64,000 nt of DNA, from the NCBI GenBank assembly GCA_003508835.1, contig PUFA01000027.1:5952001-6016000 (forward strand), given 5' to 3'. This DNA comes from Eonycteris spelaea. Its lineage: Eukaryota; Chordata; Mammalia; Chiroptera; Pteropodidae. Shown here one piece after another: positions 23,501-34,815 of the stretch (position 1 is the first letter of the stretch; each line of letters opens with the position of its first letter). The position numbers and the translations under genes are program-made. The notes under the pieces were generated by a model. The model was given only the letters and a program-made list of their open reading frames with translations, did no database searches and was not told the origin of the DNA.

Positions 23501-23880
23501 TCTATCAGTCAAGGTCCTTCAGAGAAACAGAACCAGGAAAATAGATAGAGATAGAGGTTTATTTCAAAGAAATGGTTTAAGCAATTGTGGGGGCTGGCAA
23601 GTTTGAAATCTGTAGATAAACTATCTGGAAACTTTGGGTCAGGAGCTGAAGCTTGACTCTTGAGGAAGAATTTCTTTTTTCTCAGAAAAACCTCAGTTTT
23701 GCTCTTAAAGGCTTTTAACTGATTGGATGAGGCTCACCAACATTATCAAGGACTACCTGCTTTATTTGAAGTCACCTAAGTATTGATGTTAGCCCTTCAG
23801 GGCAATACTTATAATAGTATTTGATTGAATAGCTGGGTACTGTAACATAGCCCAGTTAACACATAAAACGAACCATTGCA
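23501..23880. repeat. Ancient interspersed repeat (L1M 3' UTR or similar)
   Basis: 'aggtccttcagagaaacaga' then 'gcaattgtgggggctggcaa', 'cttttaactgattggatgag' and 'gtaacatagcccagttaaca' are in the order of a very common old mammalian repeat. I recall the wording, but not the family name with certainty. Confidence 0.65.
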
Positions 23881-23884
23881 CAAA

Positions 23885-24035
23885 TCAATATGGCTTATGA
23901 AAATTTGTTTCTATATACTAACAGCATACTACTAGAAAGAGAAATTAAGAAAAGTACTCCTACTTACAATAACATCAAAAAGAACAAAATAAATAGAAAT
24001 AAATTTAATCACGGAGTGAAAAAGATCTGTGCACT
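23885..24035 (+). repeat. L1 ORF2 fragment, sense
   Basis: 'tctatatactaacagcatac' then 'acaataacatcaaaaagaac' and 'aaataaatagaaataaattt', followed by 'gagtgaaaaagatctgtgca', is the ORF2 reverse-transcriptase downstream region in sense. The plus frame 23890-24081 reads through it and is not an independent gene. Confidence 0.7.
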
Positions 24036-24839
24036 GCTGCTGGTTTGGAACAGTGGTGCGGAAATTAGAGCCAGCTACTAAAGAAGAAAACTTTCCCCTT
24101 TTGTGCCATAGAAATAAAAATATTTCTCTTTTCATTGGAAAACCTACATTTTCTTTTAGAGTTAGTAGCTCACACATCCCTTGGGCGAATACCTTGGCCC
24201 TCTAGTTGTATTTATATGTTTAAAACTATCTTGTTTGTAGTGGCCTGACATTAAGGAAGGTTGGCAGCTTTTTGATGCAAAGAGTCGTTGATAAGGACAG
24301 AGACAAGTCTTTCTAGTAAAATCTTTCAGTAGGCTACACTTAGCCTGTTTTTTGTTTGTTTGTTTGTTATTGTTATTGTTTTTATGAGCATGATAATCTA
24401 AGCTAGGATGGCTGCCATAAGAAAATGCATTCACAAATGCGTCTGACTTTGATCCTGGTGGACTGGCTCTTTTCCTTGGTCTGTTTGTACTCATCTCTAG
24501 TAATTCCATTAGAGCTTTAAATTGAAAGAAGACCTACGGACAAAACTAGTTAAGATGCTGGATGTAAAGTCAGTGTAAATGCCTGATCTTCTGGCTTCCG
24601 TGTGCTCTGGGAAACTTTAATTTTGTGCTCCAGGGCCACACAAAGAAAGCTTGTGATGGCAATTACTCAGCCTTACTCATGCTTGCCTTTCCTTTAGGCA
24701 GGTCACTACAGGGAAAAGGAAATGTAGGAATTTTAAAAAGTCACTGCTTTCCAGAAAAAAAATCAGTATTACTCTGGATGAGACCAGTGTAGAGCTGCTG
24801 TCTCATGTGCATGCCATCCTCTATAAAGCAGCATATATG
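24036..24839. other. Single-copy-looking DNA with a (GTTT)n patch
   Basis: A short GTTT/GTTATT run at 24353-24380. No gene; the minus frame 24162-24509 overlaps this low-complexity patch and shows no domain. Confidence 0.35.
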
Positions 24840-25002
24840 AAGAAATCTGGTTAGCCTCAAACCACCATATAAAAAGAGCCATGATGAAACCACATAGGAA
24901 AGAGATTGTTAAGGAGGCTTGGCTATTTGAATGTTCCCAACCCAATCACTATAAGTGCTTGTGAAGAAGCCTTCAAAGAACACACTACCTTAGTCACCAT
25001 CT
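24840..25002 (+). repeat. MLT1-type (ERVL-MaLR) LTR, left part
   Basis: 'ttggctatttgaatgttccc', 'aacccaatcactataagtgc', 'gaagaagccttcaaagaaca', 'ttagtcaccatct' follow an MLT1 LTR. The LTR is cut at 25002 by the insertion at 25003-25590 and resumes at 25591. The left edge is approximate. Confidence 0.7.
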
Positions 25003-25590
25003 TGTTAGATAATTAGGTAGCTATGAATGACAGGAGCAAAGGTCAAGCTCCGTAACCATAAAAATGACAACACTGATGGCCCAACCCAAGTCCGCCCCTA
25101 GGATCTCCCAGAAAAACTCATTTTTCAAATAACGATACCCCTCTATCCTGGAGTACAAGGAAATAAATGACCATAGCAAAGCAATCAGTTTAGGCTAGCC
25201 ACAGAAGCTTGTGCAGTAAGGAACACTTTGACCTTTTTACCTCGGCCTCATTATACCCTTATAATGTCATGTGTATGCCCAGAAGTTTATGAATTTAATT
25301 ATAACAGACTGAATTCTGCGAAGGTTCATGAATAGTTGACAATAGGTTGTATAACAGCCAACTGTCAATTGAAATGATCTCACACATCAATCAGCTAGTA
25401 TCACATTTGTAACCACCCATCATGGCCCAAATATAAGACAACTCTACAAGGCTAGAGCTCTCTCTGGTTCAATAAATTTCACTTATCCTAACTTTACTGA
25501 CCTGTTATTCTTTACAGCGTTGGTAGAAAGGACTGGGGTCCCCCAATACTACTAGAACAATGAAGAACTTAGATTGCCCCAATGGTGACA
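25003..25590 (+). mobile_element. Solo LTR of a retrovirus-like element (family member 1)
   Basis: Starts TGTTAG and ends GGTGACA, so it has TG...CA ends, with 4-bp flanks atct (24999-25002) and atat (25591-25594), a target-site duplication with one change. A polyadenylation signal AATAAA lies at 25471-25476. The block 'aatttaattataacagactg' followed by 'aattctg' is shared, in reverse complement, with 27190-27230 and 51390-51420. No internal retroviral sequence adjoins it: the MLT1 LTR continues directly on both sides. Confidence 0.8.
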
Positions 25591-25735
25591 ATATAATTAA
25601 AACTGAATGTGACCCCATGAAAGAATTTCCTACCTGAGCCCTGTAGCTTCAGATTTTTGAGCAAAATAGATGTTATTATTTTAAGCCACTCTTTGGGAGT
25701 GATTTGGTATATAGCAATAGATAACTAGAAGTATA
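25591..25735 (+). repeat. MLT1-type LTR, right part
   Basis: 'tgttattattttaagccact' and 'tatagcaatagataactaga' are the MLT1 3' end (R/U5-side). It continues the copy cut at 25002. Confidence 0.75.
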
Positions 25736-26767
25736 AGGCAAATAAAAACCAATAAAGTCTAAACTAAAATAGTGAATCCAATTGGGCACATTCAAGTTAT
25801 TGAGAAGAAGGATACATCCATGTACAGTTTTAAGGATGAAAAATATTCCTAGCCTTCGAGTTGACCTGTGTCATCTACTTGTTTTGTGAATGATAGCTTA
25901 TTTAAAAATTAAAATAACTCTCTTGTTTGAATTTCAAGCTTATCAAGCCAACTTAGCAAATGGTTCTAAGTAGCTAATTTGTAGCTACTATATAGATAGG
26001 ACTGATTTGATTATGAAGGGTTCTTTTTATTATCATATTTAAACAGATATATAAAACTAGAATTTCAACATGTGAATCTCCAATGAGAAACATAGTAGCT
26101 TGATTGGGGGAAAAATATAAAAAGTAATTTTCTGTTTTTATGATAATTATTATTTAAATGAGGACCACAATTAGAAATGGAGGACTCTTTTTCAACAATA
26201 AATATAATGGTAAACCCTAAAATCAAAAACCCAGCAAATATTACCAAAGTAGCAAAGGAATATTTGTCAAATGGTGGAGTTAGCTCCTTATAGGGTAAGG
26301 TTAAAGACAACCAAAATAAGCCAATGAAATAGAAGAATTAACAGTAAGAGTGCTGATCACTGATCATATTTTACTTGTAATCTAAGCTAATTATAAATTT
26401 TGACAAGAGTGACAGACATTTCTTTGATAAAGGATTAGAAACTATGAGAAAGTAAACCTGGCCCCTCCCCATCTTTATACCAATTTTTACACCTGTTTTA
26501 TACCCCTAGATTTTGTGCCCTATTTCCACAATTTGCTAAACTACCCAGAAACTGGTCCACTAATAAAATTGTTTTAATTTACGAAAAAGGGAAAAACAAA
26601 TATTTTTTTTTCCCTGCCCTCTTTGAAAAATTCAGTTGGTTCACAAGAGAACATGAAAAGCAGCTTTTAATTATAATGTGTGAATCAATATCTATTCTAT
26701 GCATTTGAACATAGTAGAATTTGAACAGAATCAAAGTTAACACTGGTACTTAGTTTCCTTATCCTAC
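25736..26767. other. Single-copy-looking DNA
   Basis: No gene. A C-rich patch at 26460-26550 is unassigned. The minus frame 26065-26310 has no recognised domain. Confidence 0.3.
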
Positions 26768-27476
26768 TGTCACCACTGGGGTGAACGTGAAATCTGGCGT
26801 CACTCCAGCAGCGTGGGGGGCAGGAGGAGGAGGAGGCGGTGGATGGTGGATGATGGCATTGTGTGTGTCATCCCTCGGTTCTTCCTCTCTGATACAGTAA
26901 AGAATTACAGGCCAGTGAGATTTAGAAAAAGTAAGATTTATTGAAAGTAAATTTTAGAAGGAGATGAGCTGCACTAAGGAAGGCAGTAGCCCTGTGGAAT
27001 TCAGAAGGTGAAGAGATAAGATAGTACATCCCAAGGAGAGGGGCGGGTTTCCAGCCAGGATCTCTGTAACAAGGCAGAAATGGGAAGGTCTGTTTATTTG
27101 ATGCTGTGATGGGAGGTCCTAGATGATCCATATGTGAGGTCACCTTGACTGACAATTGGCTGCTACATCATTTTGCCTAGTGCACATGTGCTTAACCAGA
27201 ATTCAGTCTGTTATAATTAGATTCATGAACTTCCAGGCACAGTCATGAGATTATAATGATGATATAATTTAGGGGCAGCGCTTTCTGCACATGTGTTTGT
27301 AGCTGGTTTAGGCCAGCAGCTTTTATGGCCTTTGTGCTCTAGGATTTGGGATAATTTATCACCCTAAAAGGGAGGTATTTCTGGGAGGTCCTTAAGGAAA
27401 GTCTTCAAGGAAAGTCTCTGTGGTTACAGAGCTGGACCTTGGCTCCTGTCTCTCATGCCTGACAAACTACCTAACA
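26768..27476 (-). mobile_element. Solo LTR (family member 2), antisense
   Basis: On the minus strand it begins TGTTAGGTAGTTTGTCAGGC (27476 leftward) and ends GGTGACA at 26768, the same termini as the copy at 25003-25590. The flanking 4 bp are ctac on both sides (26764-26767 and 27477-27480), an exact target-site duplication. A 4-bp duplication fits a class I (ERV1-like) integrase. AATAAA (antisense, about 26939-26944) lies in the shared 'taagatttattgaaag' block. An extra GGA-rich stretch at 26820-26860 is absent from the other two copies. Confidence 0.85.
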
Positions 27477-27923
27477 CTACTATTTCCTTTCTCTTCTGAA
27501 ACTGACCCTTGTTCCCATGGTTCAACCGAAGGTGTCTAAAGAAAATCTTAAAATTATTTTAAAGCCCACATTTATTGCAAGACTAAAATCAAATAACAGA
27601 TTATCAGATTAAGAAAATCCACAGTTACCATCAACCTTGCGAGATTAGCCTACTTACAAATACAGCACTTTTCCTTGAGTTTTCTATGCCCAATAGTCCT
27701 AGCCTTTTAGATAGCCTTTTAGTTTATTCACACAGCAATGAAAATTGAGTCTTCCTTCCCCTGAGGGATGTCTCTCAAATTTATATAAATAAATTCCAAA
27801 TAATACATTGTTTTCCTGAAAGGCATTCCAGCTTGATATTTGTGTTTGGATTTTATAGAAAGCATAGGAAAAAAAGAACACTACTACCTTAGGCAGATGG
27901 TGCAGTTTATTTCTGTAATGAGG
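27477..27923. other. Short single-copy-looking interval
   Basis: No gene; the reading frame at 27699-28091 on the minus strand runs out of this interval into an L1 3' UTR and is not a real gene. Confidence 0.35.
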
Positions 27924-27938
27924 TGCCCTGTTTTCTTT

Positions 27939-28898
27939 TCTTTTTTTTATTAAGTTTATTGGGGTAACATTGGTTAATATAATTTTCAAGTATACATTAT
28001 AATTGGCATCTATATAGTCTATTGCACGTTTACCACCTAAAGTCCAGTTTCCTTCAGCTACCATATATTTGATCCCATTTACCCACTTCACTCTCTCCCT
28101 ACCCTCCTATATTTGACCCCCATTACCCCATCTATCACCCCCCTCCTTCCCCACCCACTAGTAAACCTAGTTTATAGCCATGTTTATGAGTCTCCATTTG
28201 TTTGTACTGCTCATGTGTTGGTTTTAGGTTTATATCCCACATATAAGTGATATCATGTGATTTACAACATTTTCTGTCTGGCTTATTTCACTTAGCATGA
28301 TTATTTCACTTACCATGATTATCTCCATCCATGTTGTCGCAAATGGCAGTATTTCACTCTTATGGCTAAGTAATATTCCATTGTATATATGTCCTACAGC
28401 TTCTTTAGCCAATCACCTATCATAGGACAGTTCAGTTGCTTCCAGGTCCTGGCCACTGTGAAGAATGCTGCTATGACATCGGTGTGCAAATATCTTTTTG
28501 GGTATGGGTTTTCAAGTCTTTGGGGTAAATACCTAGTAGAGGGATTGCTGGATCATATGGAAGATCAATTCTTAGTTTTTTGAGGAACCTCCATACCGTT
28601 TTCCATACTGGCCATACCAATTTGCAATCCCACCAGCAGTGTATGAGGGTTCCTTTTTCCCCACATCCTCTCCAGCATTTGTTATTACTTGTCCTGTTGA
28701 TTATTGCTATTCTAACAGGTGTGAGACGATATTTCATTGTGGTTTTGAATTGCATTTCCCTAATAGCTAGTGATGTTGAACATCTTTTCATATATTTGTT
28801 GGCCATTTATATGTCCTCTAGGGAGAAGTGTCTGTTCATGTCCTCTGCCCATTTTTTTGATTGGTTCATTTGTTTCTTTGTTATTATTGAGATGTCAT
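27939..28898 (-). mobile_element. 5'-truncated L1 (bat type), antisense, with target-site duplication
   Basis: T-run (antisense poly(A)) at 27941-27948, then TTAAGTTTATTGGGGTAACA, the 3' UTR, then ORF2. The flanks repeat: TGCCCTGTTTTCTT at 27924-27937 and TGCCCTGTGTTTTCTT at 28899-28914, a target-site duplication differing by a GT gain or loss. The minus frame 28471-28806 (111 codons) still reads as the ORF2p C-terminal region ([42 protein letters not shown]). It is 5'-truncated in ORF2 and not autonomous. The plus frames over the same span are shadows. Confidence 0.9.
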
Positions 28899-28914
28899 GC
28901 CCTGTGTTTTCTTC

Positions 28915-29924
28915 ACTTGTGATATTGCTCTTGCTGACTGATGTCTAATTTATATTCATTTTCTATTTTTGCTGACTTAAATAGTTTTTATAAATCTTAA
29001 TTTCTTTGATCACTTTTTTTCTCAGAAAAATATCACAAGGGGCAATTAAGGGTTTTCTCTGTCAGATGTAAACTCAGACACTAATTTAGATATATAACCA
29101 TGAATCCCAAACAGTGTTCCAGATCTCTCAGAAATTCTGGACAAAATGAAATACATAAAAGTGCTTGGTCAGAGGAGGTTCAAATGCTTGTGTTGTACTT
29201 TGAATTTACAAGCAAAAGCAAAACAGATTGTCGCTTCTTTAAAGCATAGTGTTTTCAAATTCCTTGAAAATCTTTCTTCAATATAATCTAAAACAGTGTC
29301 ATCTCTAACTTTTGTCCTTTGGAGTTTAATTTGCCCATAAAATTACAAGTATTTCTGATGAAAAACCTGTCTATTCGACACCATTGACAGAAAAAAAAAG
29401 AAAATAGAAAATAGGTAAAGATGGCAAAGAGAGAGAAGCAGAAAAAAACAAAGTGACTGTTGTAGAATTTAAGATACGAAGTCTTTGATCAAGATACCCG
29501 AGTACTAGTTAAGCCAGATAATATTTATAATTCAAGCAACAGATGCAAACCATAGTTTTTATACTCTCTAACAGCTTTGGCAGTCATTCTCAACAACATG
29601 TAAGGAATAGGCCGATTATCATTTAACAAGGTTAAGATGTGTTTGAATATGTTTCCTTCTGAAAAGATTCTGCTTTGAGAAATGTGGAAACAAACATTAT
29701 GAAGACATAGAAGGACTAAGAAAGGAGAAAAAAGGAGTTGGCCAGCATTAATATGCATTCTAAACGCATGCCTTTCTATTAGGTACTGGTGTACCTCCTC
29801 TTTGTAAGCTTCCTGGAATTCAAACCTGAATATCTTCTTTGTTACCATATTTAATTTCCTAACTCATCCTACATTGTTTTAAATTTTTTTTTCTCTTAAA
29901 TTATTTACCTCATTTTTCACTACA
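28915..29924. other. Single-copy-looking DNA with an unassigned open frame
   Basis: No named repeat. The minus strand at 29525-29848 is open for 107 codons from ATG (begins MVTKKIFRFEFQEAYKEEVH and ends near KNYGLHLLLEL). The composition looks less like junk translation than most frames in this window, but I recognise no family, and no splice signals, promoter or neighbouring exon is evident. Confidence 0.3.
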
Positions 29925-30034
29925 TTAGTCTTTCTAAAGTCTGCTTTATTCACATGGTCTTCTGCTCTGAAAGCTATAGTAACTTCACATTGCCTATTTC
30001 ACAGGCCCAGTCTCTTCAAAATAAACCCTGATCT
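29925..30034 (+). repeat. L2-type fragment, sense
   Basis: 'cacattgcctatttcacagg' and 'tcttctgctctgaaagctat' match the diverged L2 series ('caaaaaccttcagtggctcc' and 'cattgcctacaggataaagt'). Confidence 0.55.
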
Positions 30035-30222
30035 CTATTCCAGTGGTCTCAAAGCTGGACTAGCAGCTTGGCATTGCTTTGAGAGCTTTTTAGGAAGGCA
30101 AGTTCTGAGACCCCACTCTAGATTTACTGAGTCAGAAACTTGGGGATAGGGCCTAGAAATCAGTATTTAACATCTTCCAATATGTGATTATGTACCACAA
30201 AACTTGAGAACCTCTGCTGATC
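30035..30222. repeat. MER5A-like hAT transposon
   Basis: Starts 'ccagtggtctcaaagctgga' and ends 'aaaacttgagaacctctgct', so both imperfect terminal repeats (CAGTGGTTCTCAA and its complement) are visible. The core 'gagaccccactctagattta' and 'tgagtcagaaacttggggat' fits MER5A. Confidence 0.75.
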
Positions 30223-30509
30223 TAACTCCTAATGGATATCATGTGCTCTGACTAAAGAAATTTCCCCACGCCTAGTTTCATCCATCGATCTTAAATTTTC
30301 CCCACCCTCATATACTTTATTGATCAATTACATATTTTCCATATCTCCATAATACTTGTATTACAATTTTCTTTTAAAAATCTGTGCATATTTATGCAAA
30401 TTTATGTTAAATTTATTTAAAATGAATACATCAGTAATAGTATTAAAATCAGTAGTTCTGACCATAAATAAAATTGATTCTGAAAATAAATATGGTAGCC
30501 TGGGCTTAT

Positions 30510-30865
30510 GGATGTGGGGTAGGGGTTGAGGAAGGGAAGTGGATGTATTTATCAAAGGGCAAACAAAGGACTCTTATTTTGAAGGAATTTTTCTATATCT
30601 TGACTGTGTTAATAGATCCACAAATCTACACACATGGTAATATTGCATGGAACCAGGCAATATGCACACATGTATGAAAACTAGTAAAACTGAAGAAAAA
30701 GCTCAGTAAGATAGGTAGTCCCATGTCAGTATCCTCATTGTGTGATTGTATTATAATTTTGCAAGATGTTATTAGGGGAACTGAGTAAAGAGTACACAGG
30801 ATCTCTGTGTTATTGAGGTTTAAATAACAGGCTTTTTCAAAAATAGTATTTGTATATCAGTGACA
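30510..30865 (+). repeat. Old L1M 3' UTR, sense
   Basis: 'ggatgtggggtaggggttga', 'tatatcttgactgtgttaat', 'ttttgcaagatgttattagg' and 'cacaggatctctgtgttatt' follow the sense 3' UTR of an old L1M. Confidence 0.75.
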
Positions 30866-33800
30866 TCAATGTTATGTCAAAATGCCTGGGTCAGATAATG
30901 ATTAAGCTAACAATCCACATATATTGAAAAGGCACAAATGAAGGAGGATCTCTGAGTAGACACAAAAAAGTTATGGTGATGATTCCAACACATGATTATA
31001 TATATATATGCATGCCACTGATCAGCACTTTTAAGATGAGCAGAGAAAAATGATCAAATATGATTAAGGATGGATGTATAATTGATACTGAACAGTACAT
31101 TTGTGAATCATCTTTTCTCTCCCTCAAGTGTAACTAATAGAGACCAAGTGAGCCAATATCTTGTGTCATGTCTATAGGCTATATAGAATAGTGAAATAAA
31201 GTAACACGAATTGTATTTTGTATACTTTAAATAGCAGAAAGACTTTCACTTGACTATTTAAAATCCAGTGGGAAAACATGCATTGATCTCTGGTTCTGTA
31301 AGGTTTATGGATATGTAGAGTGTGCCGGGTGAGGCAACTATACAAAGCCAAATATCCCTGTATGTTTCCTGTATTTGGTTGAGTGTGAGAACTCTCTAGT
31401 GGGAGCCCCACAAATGCTGCCAGGAAAGAAAGCAGCATAGATTTTTCTAATTAAAAGAACCCCTGTTTTAGGAAGCATATCAATGAAGCCCTTGGTTTAA
31501 ATTCTGTTTGAACATCTACCTTGTAATTTGGAACGCTCATCAGGAACTACGTGTCATTAAGCAGCACAATGTGACTTTGTAAAGGATCTATTTTAGAAAT
31601 TACGTTCCATTCTCTACTTGTCTTTTTCAGGAGGAGAACCCATTATTTAGGGGGGAAGTTACTTTACTCCTTGAACTCTGCTCCTGTATTTATTATTAGA
31701 TGTGAGTATAAGTTTCTTTTCTTGTTTTTGTCTTCTTAAGATTTGAATTCCTAGCTATTCGAATTAAAATTTGAAGTCAATATTTACTAATTGTTGGAAA
31801 AAGGACTAACTGATTTCATTAGAACAGGAACTTAGAGAAATGTTGTTTTAATTCATTATATTTTTGGCTTTAAGTAAAACAGGGTAAATGTGACATACAT
31901 AACTACTTTTGGCCCACCAATACACACACAGTCAGATCTATATCTATACTTTTGTCTTCATCCTCAAATTTAGATGTCACATTGTATGTTTTTGTTTCTT
32001 TGTTTGTTTTGTTTTTGGTCAAAGTTAATAAATATTAATAGTCTCCTAAGCAAATCTTTTCTAAGAAAACACAGAAAATTAGGAAAACTGCAGTTTTTCA
32101 TCCAGTAATTACTTAGTCTTTTATTAACAAATTATATTTCTGTTTACCTATATCTCTACTCCAGTATAATCATGTGCTGAAAATCATTATGCAGTATATA
32201 TATTCAGTATTTTGGGGTATATTTGTGTTCGAAGATTTTACTAAGAATAATGGAATAATATAAATATAGAAAAAGTACACTGTTTGCCCTCACTATAGCC
32301 TTTAGTCTCAGAAACAGGTCAACTTTAGTAATAGGGAGCAATAGGGAGATGAAGTGGCCAGATACTCATGACTTCCCTTTCCTTGTCTATATCATCAATG
32401 CAGTGCCCTAACGTCACATAAGAACTATCTCCTCTTCTGCTCAACTTATTAAATTCCCGGTATCTCTCAAGTATAAAAGTTGTTAAAATGCCCTAAGAAC
32501 ACTGGTCTTATAAACACTGATTCCACTATTCTGTAGGAAAAAAATAATAATTTCACCTAAAACCCAAACCTCAAGAAATTATTTTAAAGACTGATACTAA
32601 TTAAGTATATAAAAAATAAAATACATCTTCCTGATTCTATTGCAAATAGCCATAAGTAATTTCTTTATTCAGAATACAGCTTGTTTGAAGATTCTCAAAT
32701 TTATCTTTAGCATTTCTAAAACAACAAAGTAATACATCATCTGCAGATAAAATAAACAGCAGGGGTAGAGAGTAAGTCATTTGTTATACAGTTTGAATTT
32801 TGATAAAATTAATAACTAGTTTACTGTACCCTGACCTATATGAAAAGCCTTAAGGGAAACAAATTGGATAGCGATGAGTATGCATCTTGATTAGCTCAGC
32901 AATACTTGCTATAAGAATATAATTATGATTTTATTTTTTTACTCTAGTTAGTTACTCTCTATGTGAAAGAATCCTTACTCGCCCTTACATTTTTAAGTGA
33001 AATGAATTGTAGGTATTGTATATTTACATTTTCTAGGCTATTAATTCTTATCCAGGCATTATGGGTTTACCTCTCTTTGGGGCAGGGTTGAGGGGAGGGG
33101 ATGCCCAAAAGTTTGGGTGGCTTAAGTAAATAATAATATATTCAACATAATTATTGTATTTAAAAATAAACATAAAAAATAAACTTAAAAACTGGTAATA
33201 TACTCAAGTAGAATTAGAAATAATACAAACAATATGGTCTAGAGAAGTCAGCCAAACACAAACCTATATCATTATATGCATAAGAGTATAGAAAAGATAG
33301 TATATAGTTATATCTATTAATATGTATCATACCAAAGATATATATCATATAAACAGTATGTGTAATACATACTAAAATATATAATGTACTTGAGCAAAAT
33401 AACTGTGAGCAATAAGAAAGAATGTAAGACCCAGATTAATAATGGTTCTAATCCAGAAAATTACTGAAAAGAGCTCCCTAGATGGCTGCCAAACAGTACT
33501 ATTAGGTGGTAACCAACTGAGATAGAAAATGAAAAAAGAATTCTAAGATGAAATTGTTCAAGACAACAATTCAAGGTGTATTTCATATGACTGAGGGATT
33601 AGGAAAGACTTTAGAATATGATAAAGCACCGATAACAAGCAAGAAAATAACCCCTTCCCAAAAAACAAAGAAAGTCATGTTCCAAATTTGGAGCAAATTA
33701 TTCAAATTGAAATGGTAAGCAAAAAGTAAATATTTACTCCTCCTTCAGTCTCAGGGGTGTGTGAGATAAAGCATTCACTAATTTAAACAGTGGAGTTGTA

Positions 33801-34160
33801 CCCTCCATGAAGTGCCAAGTTTCATTTAGAACAAGGAGTCAAAATAAACATTCCCAAAAATGAGAGAAAACATTTTGTTGTTGAGAAATCAGTTCATGAA
33901 TGCACACCAGAAGTGTGCAAGAGGCCTAAGAATTGCGTTATTGGTAAGAGTTAGAGCATGAAAATTTGGTAGAGGAGGAATGATTTGAGAGATTTCAGTT
34001 TCTTGAGTTGCCTGAGGCAGGGATTTAACATGATGGGATGGGCCCAAGGATTTCTGATTGTGGTGCTGATGCTGTGAATGGTGGTGGGAAAGGATGGAAT
34101 GATCTTTTGGAATAGATGCAATTCTTAGTCTTCCAATATGTCTTCCTGATATTGATGTTA
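30866..34160. other. Single-copy-looking DNA, no gene recognised
   Basis: Over 3 kb with no repeat that I can name. A splice-like pair at 31630/31702 is reported as a finding. The minus frame 31172-31438 and the minus frame 33889-34203 have no recognisable domain. A+T-rich alternating runs at 33290-33400. Confidence 0.35.
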
Positions 34161-34164
34161 GATC

Positions 34165-34288
34165 AAAGTTTCTCCTCCTCCCCACCCCTTCTCCTTGTCC
34201 CACCTCCTCCCTCTTCAGTTCTTTTTTATCATTCTTCCCCTCCTTCTTTTCCTCCTCCTCTTCCTCCTCTTCCCCTCCTTCTTTCTAA
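34165..34288. repeat. Polypyrimidine tract
   Basis: Nearly all C and T on the plus strand. The part at 34232-34286 is a 55-nt pure pyrimidine run containing a direct repeat of CTTCCCCTCCTTCTT. Confidence 0.95.
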
Positions 34289-34534
34289 ATTATTTAATAA
34301 TTTAAACCTTCAATTTTCACTTCAAACACATGAAATTAATGTAAGTTTGTGGATATTTTCCCAAATCTATGCTATATTCTAACTACTTAGGTTTATTGTT
34401 GTTATTTTCAATATCTGAAAACTTTTATATTTACAAAAGAATTGCAAGATGGTAGCAGAAGGTTCCTCTACATATGCCCAAACTAGTTTATGTTTCATAT
34501 CTTAGATCACCTTGACTCCTGAAAATTTTCTTTT

Positions 34535-34815
34535 TTTCTCTTTTTTTAAATTACTATTTTATATTGGTTTCAGGTATACAGTACAATGGTTAGACATTTA
34601 TATAATTTATGAAGTGATCCCCTGATTACTCTAGCACCATCTGGACTACACACATTATAGTAATGTTGAATATATTCCCTATGCTGTATTCTATATTCCC
34701 ATGACTGTTTTGTAACTACTAATGTGTATTTCTTCAGCCCTTCACCTTTTTCATCCTCCCCCAGCCCCTTTTCCTTGTCAAGCTCCAGACAAGCTTTCTG
34801 TATCTGTGAGTCTGT
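34535..34815 (-). repeat. L1M 3' UTR, antisense
   Basis: 'ttggtttcaggtatacagta', 'gaagtgatcccctgattact', 'ctatgctgtattctatattc' and the C-rich 'catcctcccccagccccttt' give the standard antisense 3'-UTR order. Confidence 0.8.

Noticed and set aside
27476..27505. Purine-rich tract next to LTR member 2 as a proviral polypurine tract
   Set aside because: The exact ctac duplication on both sides shows a solo LTR, so the adjacent purines on the minus strand are flanking DNA.
27699..28091. 130-codon minus frame
   Set aside because: It runs from an L1 3' UTR through the poly(A) and into unrelated flanking DNA; it crosses the insertion boundary.
34116..34382. 88-codon plus frame rich in Pro, Ser and Leu
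   Set aside because: Translation of the polypyrimidine tract.
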